DNA of 64,000 nt from Paenibacillus sp. FSL H7-0737 (GTDB lineage: Bacteria > Bacillota > Bacilli > Paenibacillales > Paenibacillaceae), in assembly GCF_000758545.1 (NCBI RefSeq), contig NZ_CP009279.1:4340001-4404000 (forward strand). Direction: 5' to 3'. The translations under genes and the position numbers were made by a program. Positions 1 through 7,396 of the stretch are shown in pieces. Position 1 is the first letter of the stretch. Each line of letters starts with the position of its first letter. Under the pieces are notes generated by a model. It saw only the letters and a list, made by a program, of their open reading frames with translations, was not told the DNA's origin and ran no database searches.

Positions 1-1303
1 CATAATATGGCGCGCCGGACAAGTCATTGTCCATTCCGGTTGTTCTGCCGAAGTCGGCATCCTGTTTATTCGTCACCGTGCTATTCCAGCTGTCCAGTGT
101 AGTTTTCAACTGATCTGCCGGTACGTCCATTTTTGTTGCCAAAGCCTCGATCGAATCTCCTTGGATAACGAAGCCCATTTTTTCATATTGTTCAATCGCT
201 TTAGCGCGAGATTTTACGCCGGAATCAAATACAAGAAACGCAGATTTCTCAGGAATCTTATTGATTGCAGCGGTGACATTATCTCTTGTATCCAGTTCGT
301 TTGTGAAACGTTTGCCTACACTTGAAACCAGGATCGCTCCTTCCCCACGAACAGCCTCCCCAATGAGATAGGATTTTTCCTGCTGCACAGTCGGGTGAAC
401 TTGGATTTGATCCATATCGACTGTGGTACCGCCGAGCTTCTCAATCATCTTGATACCGTCACCGGTGCTGCCCGGCTGGTTGGTGGTAACGTACCCCTCC
501 AAATCAGATCTGACTCCTGAAATCATGTCTAGATTGGCGCCGAAACCACCGGTTGTCACCACGACAGCAGATGCTGTAATCGTTCTCTCCTCCGTTTGGC
601 CAAAGATGACTTTGACGCCATTGACCTTACCGTCTTTTTCGGTAATTTCCTTGACATTGGCGTTCACAAAAAGGGGAATGCCTTGTTCTTGTACGTTTTT
701 CACCAAACCTTTGACAAGGTATTGTCCTACTGCAGAACCATCTTCAGGACGGTGTGTACGTTTTTCGTTCATCCCACCTGTAATCGTGATATTATTCAAT
801 CTAATCCCGATAGAATCCAGCCAATCAATCGCACTTGCGGAATTGTCTACGAAGAAACGAAGCATCTCTTTATCGTTCGTATCATGGCCACCTTTTAAGG
901 TCTCTTCATAAAAGAGATCATTGCTGTCTTCAATGCCTTGCTCTATTTGGAATTTCGTTTCAGAAGCATTCATTCCCGAAGATGATTTTGTTGTATTCCC
1001 GCCGGCAACCGGCATTTTTTCAAAAACAACCGGGTTCATACCTTTTGCTCTCGCCTCAAGTGCAGCAGACATTCCTGCACCGCCTGCACCGATAATGATG
1101 ATGTCATATTTATCTTTTAGTTGATCGTACGGTGTATAGCTAGCTTTGGATGCTCCCGAAACGGCTTCAGTTTCCTTTGTCTCGTTGATCTTGCTGGTGT
1201 TCTTGTTCCCGTTTCCATTGCTGCTGTTGCTATTGCCACATCCTGTGATAACAAGCATGACTGAGAGAACGAGAATAAGAGCAGTGGTTACTTTTTTATT
1301 CAT
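1..1303 (-). CDS. Surface flavoprotein reductase, fumarate reductase/flavocytochrome c type (3' end beyond window)
   Basis: The reverse strand from an ATG at 1303 reads open to base 1, giving 434 codons with the C-terminus outside the window. Residues 1-22 are a lipoprotein signal (hydrophobic core, then ITGC with Cys22), followed by an Asn/Ser/Gly/Lys-rich linker. A dinucleotide-binding GAGGAG motif sits near residue 72 and aligns with FAD_binding_2 proteins. Other family signatures are HRPEDGSAVG, QIQVHPT and RGEGAIL, plus an ELDTRD segment matching the catalytic-arginine region of soluble fumarate reductases. The family reduces fumarate, urocanate or other enoates. Neither the CXXCH haem domain nor an FMN-binding domain usual in relatives is present before the FAD domain, so the electron donor is unknown. 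Surface anchoring is inferred from the lipobox, and the substrate cannot be told from this sequence. Confidence 0.85.
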   Translation of the reverse strand, partial: MNKKVTTALILVLSVMLVITGCGNSNSSNGNGNKNTSKINETKETEAVSGASKASYTPYDQLKDKYDIIIIGAGGAGMSAALEARAKGMNPVVFEKMPVAGGNTTKSSSGMNASETKFQIEQGIEDSNDLFYEETLKGGHDTNDKEMLRFFVDNSASAIDWLDSIGIRLNNITITGGMNEKRTHRPEDGSAVGQYLVKGLVKNVQEQGIPLFVNANVKEITEKDGKVNGVKVIFGQTEERTITASAVVVTTGGFGANLDMISGVRSDLEGYVTTNQPGSTGDGIKMIEKLGGTTVDMDQIQVHPTVQQEKSYLIGEAVRGEGAILVSSVGKRFTNELDTRDNVTAAINKIPEKSAFLVFDSGVKSRAKAIEQYEKMGFVIQGDSIEALATKMDVPADQLKTTLDSWNSTVTNKQDADFGRTTGMDNDLSGAPYY

Positions 1304-1376
1304 GTTATAGCTTTGCCCCCTTGTGAATATTTTTACAATCAGCTTAACGGCAAAGGCCCTGCTCTTGAAAGTTTAT

Positions 1377-1405
1377 GTAACTAAAAAAAACGTTTTGTAA
1401 CTAAA
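1377..1405. promoter_or_regulatory. Direct repeat upstream of the flavoprotein gene
   Basis: GTAACTAAA occurs at 1377-1385 and again at 1397-1405, exactly 20 bases apart (two helical turns). It lies 74-102 bases upstream of the flavoprotein start codon. Same-face direct repeats of this kind suit a dimeric response regulator or activator. Function is inferred from geometry only. Confidence 0.35.
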
Positions 1406-1452
1406 TTAATCACTGCAATGTGTACGAAAGACCACCGGTTAGGGGCATGGCT

Positions 1453-1480
1453 CAAAAAAAGAAGAGCCTTTAGGCTCTCC
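1453..1480 (-). terminator. Rho-independent terminator of the 1486-1896 gene
   Basis: On the minus strand GAGAGCC-TAAA-GGCTCT is followed by a run of T. It lies just after the stop codon of the small protein gene. Confidence 0.8.
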
Positions 1481-1485
1481 TTCGT

Positions 1486-1896
1486 TTACAAGATCGCTTT
1501 CATCCGATTGTTTCTTGGATTATGCTCTACTTCCGCAAGACCCAATTCTTCGAGCAACGGTGGGATATACATTCCGAATCGCCCCCGAAGTCCCTTCTTT
1601 AATCCATACCAACCGCCGACAGGGTTTTCAGGTGAACGCCCCCATGCTTCAACGGTACCTTCTTTTGCTGGTTTTTGCTCATCAGCACTTCCTAACTCCA
1701 TCCAATCACCATTTTGTATAAGCATGGCGTGCAGATCTTCAATACAGCGGTAGTCATAATGCAAAACCGTTTTCCCTACAGTGCAAACTATAATTTCTTT
1801 ACCGTCTTTTTCGACCTTATACATTTCATACTCGGATGTTTGCGGTGGTGTCTTTAACTTCCAAGGATTTTCCTTGGTTCCTGTAGCTGTCGTCAT
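1486..1896 (-). CDS. Uncharacterised 136-residue protein
   Basis: I do not recognise an assigned function. The ATG at 1896 is chosen because GGGAG lies 8 bases upstream. A TTG at 1911 would extend the frame by five residues but has no ribosome site. The product is soluble, with no signal peptide or membrane segment. It begins TTATGTKENPWKLKTPP, has a central region rich in Glu, Lys and Tyr, and ends with a conserved-looking block around VGGWYGLKKGLRGRFGMYIP. The overall character suggests a small cytoplasmic domain of unknown function. It is a single-gene unit closed by its own terminator and lies downstream of another uncharacterised gene on the same strand. Confidence 0.7.
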   Translation of the reverse strand: MTTATGTKENPWKLKTPPQTSEYEMYKVEKDGKEIIVCTVGKTVLHYDYRCIEDLHAMLIQNGDWMELGSADEQKPAKEGTVEAWGRSPENPVGGWYGLKKGLRGRFGMYIPPLLEELGLAEVEHNPRNNRMKAIL

Positions 1897-2018
1897 ATTT
1901 TCAACTCCCAAAGTAGCTCACAAAATTAGTAAGTTCTACTCATTTTATTATATTTGCATCACCTTACTATACTTCATTACCTTTATTCGTCCTACTCAGT
2001 ATAAGAAAGCTTGCACTA

Positions 2019-3293
2019 TCATTCCAAACTACTCAACTCCACCACATCTCCACTAGTGGCCTTCACAGCATAATTACAATCTAACTTCCCGCACAGCACA
2101 TACTTCTTCTGCCCAGGATCATACACATAGACGGGTGTTAATTCGAACCATCCCTTGAGCTTGTCATAAGCTTCGTCATGGCTTACAGAAATCCCCTCTT
2201 CGCTCTTGAACTCATCAAACATATCGAGCATTGGCTTGTTATCCATATAATTTATAACCTTATAATTCTGCACATCGATGAACAGGAGGATCTTACGCTG
2301 GAATATACGATTACTTGGCGCCTTCATCCTCAGTGTTGCCTGAATATGTCCTCTTTCCCGTTGAAAAGTCTTCAACATCCATTCTCCGGATTCATCCGGA
2401 AAGAGCTGGCTTAAACCAGCTTCGACTGCGGCTATACATTCGGCTTGTTCTGCGTCTGTGATAGGAAATGAGTCCGGATGCGGCTCACTAGCTATTGCCT
2501 GCTCAATGGTAACAACCTCAAGTAGACGTATCTCCGTCCTTTCGAACGGCTCCAGCTCCGTATTCTGTTGCTCCCAATGGATTACTTGATCAATATTCAG
2601 TCGTGCTCTTGTACCTGATATAAACTCAAACGGGATGGTGGTTGTTCCGTCATTTGTAATGTAGATTTCTTCTATCCCATAGATCGGCAGGAGTTGCTTC
2701 GTCTCGTACACCGGATATTCTATAAGCTGTAGTTGTTTCCTCGCCTGTGGCTCTATCGTTTGAAGTGTGAGAGTATAGTTCTCTTTATGCACAAGGGAGC
2801 TGGAAGGAAACTGGCCATATACACTGTAAAAAACAAGCCTGCCTTCCGCATCGAAGCGAAGCTCGATCCGTCCACCAGGAGTGACTGGTATGCTACCTAT
2901 TTTTTCAATAAAATGATATTCTCCAATCTGTTCCTTCTCTAAGTGAAATTGTTTACCGTATACAATCCTTGCCTCATCTTCAATCCACCGGATGACTCCG
3001 TTAAAATCTATATTTTGGAATGGTGTCCCATTCGCATAAGATATCCCGCCAACAAAAATCACACTTTTATAGTTGCGGGATTGTAGGTCAATCGTGATGA
3101 CGGCAGTTCCTTCCGGATTGTAATCGCCCTTCCATTCCTTCATATGTGCAGGAAACCATTCCATACTAAGAAAATAGTTGGTCTCTCCCAGTATCGTAAC
3201 GTCGCGATAAATTTCATGAGAGTGTAAGTAGTAGTTGTCCAATCCATATTTTTGCTGTGTAGCATCAAGCAGTTCTTTGATTCGAATATCCAT
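2019..3293 (-). CDS. Uncharacterised 424-residue protein
   Basis: A long soluble protein without signal peptide or transmembrane segment. The start is taken at the ATG at 3293 (MDIRIKELL), where GGGGTG lies 7 bases upstream. An ATG at 3308 is possible but lacks a ribosome site. The sequence is rich in alternating beta-type stretches. The final 150 residues (cysteine-poor, with EAYDKLKGWFELTPVYVYD) resemble the PepSY-like repeat style of YcdB/YcdC-type proteins of spore formers, but this is a loose resemblance. It stands alone between a divergent small-protein region and the 1486-1896 gene. No function can be given, and the length and clean frame make the gene itself secure. Confidence 0.75.
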   Translation of the reverse strand: MDIRIKELLDATQQKYGLDNYYLHSHEIYRDVTILGETNYFLSMEWFPAHMKEWKGDYNPEGTAVITIDLQSRNYKSVIFVGGISYANGTPFQNIDFNGVIRWIEDEARIVYGKQFHLEKEQIGEYHFIEKIGSIPVTPGGRIELRFDAEGRLVFYSVYGQFPSSSLVHKENYTLTLQTIEPQARKQLQLIEYPVYETKQLLPIYGIEEIYITNDGTTTIPFEFISGTRARLNIDQVIHWEQQNTELEPFERTEIRLLEVVTIEQAIASEPHPDSFPITDAEQAECIAAVEAGLSQLFPDESGEWMLKTFQRERGHIQATLRMKAPSNRIFQRKILLFIDVQNYKVINYMDNKPMLDMFDEFKSEEGISVSHDEAYDKLKGWFELTPVYVYDPGQKKYVLCGKLDCNYAVKATSGDVVELSSLE

Positions 3294-3429
3294 CATAGTG
3301 CACCCCATAAAATTGATGCCTACATCATACCATTACTTAGCGTTGATTACGAAGCGCAGCAGCGAATATTGGAGTCGATTGTTACTTATTAAATAGTAAA
3401 ATCTTCTGAATATACTACATGCTCATGCA

Positions 3430-3534
3430 ATGGGCTTTGGTGATGTTCAGAAAATGATCAGTAGCTTGGGTTTTAATAATGCAGAGTGTAATAATATTTT
3501 GCACAACCTTCACCAGAATTCTATACGTGAATAA
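3430..3534 (+). CDS. Possible 34-residue peptide or gene remnant
   Basis: ATG at 3430 opens a 34-codon frame (MGFGDVQKMISSLGFNNAEC and on to NSIRE) ending at TAA 3532-3534, 32 bases before the next gene. The composition is protein-like (helix-forming, Asn-rich), but no convincing ribosome site precedes it. It may be the degraded tail of an older gene rather than an expressed peptide. Confidence 0.25.
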   Translation: MGFGDVQKMISSLGFNNAECNNILHNLHQNSIRE

Positions 3535-3566
3535 TAACTAAAAATTTTTAATGGAGGTAAATCATC

Positions 3567-4040
3567 ATGAATGACATCATCGATGGAAATGCGGCATTAA
3601 TACAATTTTTCCCACTTCCAGCGCATCTTTATAGTAAGGATATTGCTTGTATTGCAACTGTTGCTTATGCAGAAGAGCAGGGACCAAATTTAACGGGCCT
3701 CATAAATGCTCTATACTGCAAGGGATATATAAACCTTGATCATCTACTAAATTCCACGTGGAAAAAACTATACCAAGTTCCGAGGTTGGGACACAAAAGA
3801 CTGATGCTTCTACTTCGTTTACTAGAACGAATTTCTGCAGATCCCAAGACCATAGAAAACCATACCATTGTCCCTCGTGTTACAATGCAGAGTAAAAAGG
3901 ATATGAAAGAATTAACTTTAAAGAGGATTATAAAGAAGTATAACGAAACATCTGTGGTGGTATTAACTGAAGCTACCGAAAAAGAAGCTCGTATAAAGAA
4001 AATTAAAGATAGACTCCGTGAAATGGGGTTGATTATATAA
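3567..4040 (+). CDS. Uncharacterised 157-residue protein with helix-hairpin-helix-like core
   Basis: ATG at 3567 is preceded by a strong GGAGG. The protein is soluble. Residues about 47-90 (INLDHLL.. through LYQVPRLGHKRLMLLLRLLE) have the pattern of tandem helix-hairpin-helix units and recall the RNA polymerase alpha C-terminal domain, where a short loop L-G-x-K/R-x-L sits between helices. The C-terminal third is strongly basic (KKDMKELTLKRIIKKYN, then EKEARIKKIKDRLREMG) and predicted helical. A nucleic-acid or RNA-polymerase contact is a reasonable guess, unproven. It is monocistronic, read toward the shared terminator at 4140. Confidence 0.65.
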   Translation: MNDIIDGNAALIQFFPLPAHLYSKDIACIATVAYAEEQGPNLTGLINALYCKGYINLDHLLNSTWKKLYQVPRLGHKRLMLLLRLLERISADPKTIENHTIVPRVTMQSKKDMKELTLKRIIKKYNETSVVVLTEATEKEARIKKIKDRLREMGLII

Positions 4041-4139
4041 CAATATCCCGCCAATAATCACTGATGGGAATCTTTTTTATGATCGATTTGGCTTGTGTGC
4101 CTGGATTACCTACCAACGAAATGCAATATACTTGCATGA

Positions 4140-4171
4140 AAAAACTCAAGCGGCATTACGCTTGAGTTTTT
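4140..4171. terminator. Bidirectional terminator between convergent genes
   Basis: The stem AACTCAAGC/GCTTGAGTT with a 7-base loop has an A run on its left and a T run on its right. It can therefore stop both the plus-strand gene ending at 4040 and the minus-strand gene ending at 4180. Confidence 0.85.
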
Positions 4172-4179
4172 AAGATGTA

Positions 4180-4758
4180 TTACAAATTGTTAATAATTTT
4201 TTTAAGCTCTTTTGCCGGTACTCCTGCAACGACAGTATTCGCTGGAACATCTTTAGTGACAACTGCTCCTGCCGCAACAACAGAGTTATCTCCAATCGTC
4301 ACCCCGGGCAGTATGGTAGCGTTTGACCCAATCCATACATTGTCTCCAATGATAACTGGAGAGGGATAGGTTACATTTCTCGTTTCTAAAGGTAACCCAT
4401 GATTAAGAGTAGCAATCGTGACATTCATACCAATCATTGTACCGTCCCCTATATTAATTCCACCTCTATCTTGGAAGGAACAGCCTATGTTGAAAAACAC
4501 ATTCTTCCCTACAGTGATATTTTTCCCAAAATCTGTATAAAACGGCGGAAAACACATAAACGACGAATCAACTTTATTGCCTGTAAGTTCACTAAAAATC
4601 TCCACTATTTCTTCTTTTGAATGATAGGATGTATTCAATTCCATTGTGATCTTTTGAGCTTGATAACTGCATAGAGTTAATAATCCATGCAATTCTTTAT
4701 CCTCACCCGAAATTGAATTTCCCTTCTTACAAAAATTAATAAATTCTTTCATCTCCAT
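4180..4758 (-). CDS. Maltose/galactoside O-acetyltransferase family protein
   Basis: The left-handed beta-helix hexapeptide repeats are clear across residues about 75-180: repeated [IV]-G-[DN]-x-x-x-[IV] units such as IGDGTMIG, IGDNVWIGSNATILPG and IGDNSVVAAGAVVTKD. The NHG segment (ATLNHGLP) carries the catalytic histidine of the LacA/Maa/NodL group, and the protein ends with the usual GVPAKELKKI tail. The N-terminal cap is helical and somewhat longer than in E. coli Maa. The family transfers acetyl from acetyl-CoA to sugar hydroxyls, and the acceptor here is unknown. ATG at 4758 is preferred (GGTG 9 bases upstream); a GTG at 4770 is an alternative. It is divergent from a LysR gene that may control it. 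Confidence 0.85.
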   Translation of the reverse strand: MEMKEFINFCKKGNSISGEDKELHGLLTLCSYQAQKITMELNTSYHSKEEIVEIFSELTGNKVDSSFMCFPPFYTDFGKNITVGKNVFFNIGCSFQDRGGINIGDGTMIGMNVTIATLNHGLPLETRNVTYPSPVIIGDNVWIGSNATILPGVTIGDNSVVAAGAVVTKDVPANTVVAGVPAKELKKIINNL

Positions 4759-4844
4759 TTTTAAAATCACCAGCCCAATTTAATTATACTTCTGATAATG
4801 AGGTTCATATGTTTAGAGTTCAACCTTTTCATTCACATCATAAG

Positions 4845-4858
4845 TTGATATGATTCAA
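4845..4858. promoter_or_regulatory. LysR-type box in the divergent intergenic region
   Basis: TTGA-N6-TCAA, contained in a wider ATCAT-N8-ATGAT symmetry, lies between the acetyltransferase and LysR genes, 67 bases before the LysR start. It has the T-N11-A dyad shape of LysR targets. Assignment rests on shape and position. Confidence 0.35.
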
Positions 4859-4924
4859 ATGACTAATACTTATACCAAATACATTCTTATGCCTTTTAAG
4901 CATAGATATAATAAGGAGACTGTT

Positions 4925-5815
4925 ATGGAAATTCGTGTATTACGCTATTTTATTGCTGTAGCGAATGAAGAGAATATATCGGCTGCTTCAAAACAGCTGC
5001 ATTTGTCCCAACCTACATTATCAAGACAATTAAAAGACCTTGAAATGGAATTAGGAGCAACTTTATTTGAAAGAGGTAATCGGAAAATTACTTTAACAGA
5101 TGAAGGGAAGTACTTATTTAAAAAAGCGAAGGAAATCGTTGAGCTAGTAGATAAAACCGAAGTCAGTTTTAAAGAATCAAAAGAACTGATTAGCGGAGAA
5201 ATTTACATTGGTGGTGGTGAAACAGAAGCTATGAATTTCATTGCCAAAGCATCAAAAGAATTACTTGAACATTATCCAAGTATTCGATTTGATTTATACA
5301 GTGGTAATGCTGACGATATTACTAGTAAGTTAGACAGTGGATTATTAGACTTTGGCATTGTCATAGAACCCACAGATAAACAAAAATATGATTATATAAA
5401 ATTACCTGCTACTGATGTTTGGGGTGTTTTAATGCGCAAAGATAGTCCTCTAGCGTACAAGCAGTTCATCCAGCCAATAGATTTAATAAATAAACCACTG
5501 TTAATTTCACGTCAAACTGCTGTCAGTAACGAATTCACAGGATGGTTTGGAGCGAATATCGAGGATCTCAATATTGTCGCAACTTATAATCTACTTTACA
5601 ATGCTGCACGAATGGTAGAAGAAAATATTGGATATGCATTGTGCTTGGATAAACTGATTAATACATCAGGAGATAGCAAGCTTTGCTTTAAACCTTTAAA
5701 CCCCAAATTAGAGGCTAATTTAAATATTATCTGGAAAAAACATCAAGTGTTTTCTAATGCAGCAAATAAATTTTTAGCTCAGCTACGAAACAATATAAAA
5801 ATATATAATTCATAA
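4925..5815 (+). CDS. LysR family transcriptional regulator
   Basis: ATG at 4925 has AAGGAG just upstream and begins MEIRVLRYFIAVANEENISA, the canonical LysR winged-helix start. The helix-turn-helix covers residues about 17-37 (ISAASKQLHLSQPTLSRQLK). A linker helix (residues 60-90) and a two-lobed periplasmic-binding-like effector domain follow, for a total of 296 residues, typical of the family. The effector domain contains the phrases YSGNADDI and GVLMRKDSPLA seen in many LysR proteins close to YwbI/AlsR-type regulators. It is transcribed away from the acetyltransferase gene at 4758, the standard arrangement for a regulator and its target. The inducer is unknown. Confidence 0.9.
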   Translation: MEIRVLRYFIAVANEENISAASKQLHLSQPTLSRQLKDLEMELGATLFERGNRKITLTDEGKYLFKKAKEIVELVDKTEVSFKESKELISGEIYIGGGETEAMNFIAKASKELLEHYPSIRFDLYSGNADDITSKLDSGLLDFGIVIEPTDKQKYDYIKLPATDVWGVLMRKDSPLAYKQFIQPIDLINKPLLISRQTAVSNEFTGWFGANIEDLNIVATYNLLYNAARMVEENIGYALCLDKLINTSGDSKLCFKPLNPKLEANLNIIWKKHQVFSNAANKFLAQLRNNIKIYNS

Positions 5816-5891
5816 CTGTAGACAATAACCCTGGAAAAGCGATCCCCCCCCCAATCGTAACATGTGTTTGTATGTTAGCTTGTCTTCAAAA

Positions 5892-5938
5892 CGCAAGAAA
5901 AGCTCAAGCTTTTTTCTCAGCTTGAGCTTAGTCTTGCG
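5892..5938. terminator. 47-base composite hairpin between convergent LysR and hcp genes
   Basis: The outer arms CGCAAGA/TCTTGCG enclose an inner stem AAGCTCAAGC/GCTTGAGCTT with a loop TTTTTTCTCA. It sits between two converging genes. There is no outer T run on either side, so termination efficiency is uncertain. Confidence 0.55.
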
Positions 5939-6011
5939 ATATTAAATATTGTACCCTAACCAATGATACACAGCACTCCATATGTCTCACGTGTTAAGCA
6001 CCCATATTAAC

Positions 6012-7304
6012 CTACGATAACGCCAACATCGCGTTCATATCTTCCTCGGCAGTGGTAATCAACTTTAACCCAAAAAGCTCTACCAACACATCCAACACCC
6101 CATCCGAGATAAACTCAGGCGGTTTCGGTCCGATACGAATATCCTGAATGCCAAGACTGAACAAACCCAGCAGAATCGCTACCGCTTTTTGCTCAAACCA
6201 GGACAGCACGATGCTGACAGGTAGCTCGTTCACCGTACAATCAAATGCCTCAGCCAGAGCTAAAGCAATCTTCACCGTAGAACCAGAATTATTACATTGC
6301 CCAAGGTCAATATAACGCGGAATTCCTGTGTCTCCAACAGTTCCATAATCTACGTCATTAAAGCGGAATTTTCCGCAAGAAGTGGTTAAAATGACGGTAT
6401 CGTTCGGTAAGGATGTCGCCAACTCGCGGTAGTAATTCCCACCTTTACCTGGCGCGTCACAACCCGCAATAACGAAAAACCGGCGGATATGCCCATCTTT
6501 GACAGCCTGAATGATCTCTGGTGCCAGCCCGATTACTGTTTCATGATGATATCCTGTCGTAAGTACCAGATCTGACTCTACATCAGCCGCAGGTAATGAC
6601 AATGCACGATTAATCAGGGGGGAGAAATCGTCATTCGTGATTTTCGCTACACCTTCTAGTCCTGCTACTTCATATGAGAAAAAGCGGTCTGCATACGTAC
6701 CCTTAATCGGCATCACACAGTTTGTAGTTGCAAGAATCGCACCAGGAAACTGCTCGAAAAGTCTGCGTTGATCGTACCAAGCTTTGCCGATGTTGCCTTT
6801 CAGATGTTTATACTTTTTGAGCGCAGGATAGCCATGGGCAGGTAGCATTTCCGAGTGGGTATAGATGTTGATGCCCTTTCCTTCCGTCTGCTGCAGCAAT
6901 TCCTCGAGTGCATACAAGTTATGCCCTGTCACCACAATACATTGACCTTCTATTTTATTCTGGCTAACTGTGATTGGTTGTGGAATCCCAAAGCGATCCG
7001 TATGCGCACGATCCAGCAGATCCATGACACGAACCGCCGCATCTCCAACCTTCATCGCCATCTCCAAATGCTCCTGCGTATTAAAGTTGGAATTGGTCAA
7101 GGTCATATACAAAGCTTCGTGGGTAATACGATCCACCTCAGGATCGCTATATCCTAGCTGCCGAGCATGTGTTGCATAAGCTGCAATTCCTTTTAAGGCA
7201 AAAATCATCGTGTCCTGTAAACTCGCAATGGTTTCATTTTTGCCGCATACACCAACAACGGTGCAACCGCCAGTCGGTGTCTGTTCACACTGGTAACAAA
7301 ACAT
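6012..7304 (-). CDS. hcp: Hybrid cluster protein (hydroxylamine/NO reductase family), class III
   Basis: The N-terminal cysteine motif is C-X2-C-X7-C-X5-C (Cys3, 6, 14, 20), the 4Fe-4S pattern of anaerobic Hcp. Hybrid-cluster ligand regions are all visible: TGHN, TTNCVMPIKG, AGCDAPGKGGNYY, TTSCGKFRFN, LGQCNN and SWFEQKA. The length of about 430 residues instead of about 550 reflects loss of the second helical domain, which defines class III. Hcp proteins reduce nitric oxide or hydroxylamine and are induced by nitrosative stress. The ATG at 7304 is the true start because GGAGG lies 8 bases upstream. An ATG at 7319 lies inside the ribosome-site region. No hcr reductase partner is adjacent. Confidence 0.93.
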   Translation of the reverse strand: MFCYQCEQTPTGGCTVVGVCGKNETIASLQDTMIFALKGIAAYATHARQLGYSDPEVDRITHEALYMTLTNSNFNTQEHLEMAMKVGDAAVRVMDLLDRAHTDRFGIPQPITVSQNKIEGQCIVVTGHNLYALEELLQQTEGKGINIYTHSEMLPAHGYPALKKYKHLKGNIGKAWYDQRRLFEQFPGAILATTNCVMPIKGTYADRFFSYEVAGLEGVAKITNDDFSPLINRALSLPAADVESDLVLTTGYHHETVIGLAPEIIQAVKDGHIRRFFVIAGCDAPGKGGNYYRELATSLPNDTVILTTSCGKFRFNDVDYGTVGDTGIPRYIDLGQCNNSGSTVKIALALAEAFDCTVNELPVSIVLSWFEQKAVAILLGLFSLGIQDIRIGPKPPEFISDGVLDVLVELFGLKLITTAEEDMNAMLALS

Positions 7305-7335
7305 ATTGTTATCCTCCATATCTAGATAATCTTTC

Positions 7336-7351
7336 GTTACTCAAACGTAAC
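7336..7351. promoter_or_regulatory. Inverted repeat upstream of hcp
   Basis: GTTAC-N6-GTAAC spans 7336-7351, about 30 bases before the hcp start codon. Its position fits an operator for a redox or nitrosative-stress regulator, but the sequence is not a canonical Fnr, NsrR or Rex site. Confidence 0.3.
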
Positions 7352-7396
7352 AGAACACCAAACCTTGAGTTGTGATTACACACACATTTTTTTAGA

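Noticed and set aside
423..911. 162-codon plus-strand frame opposite the flavoprotein gene
   Set aside because: The minus-strand frame through this stretch has clear family motifs, so the plus-strand frame is a shadow.
5850..5862. Run of nine C after the LysR gene as a regulatory tract
   Set aside because: It lies between converging genes outside any promoter, and such a homopolymer may reflect sequencing or chance.
7365..7390. TGTGATTACACACA upstream of hcp as an Fnr or Rex site
   Set aside because: The half-site spacing is four bases instead of six for Fnr, and the Rex consensus TTGTGAA-N6-TTCACAA is not met.
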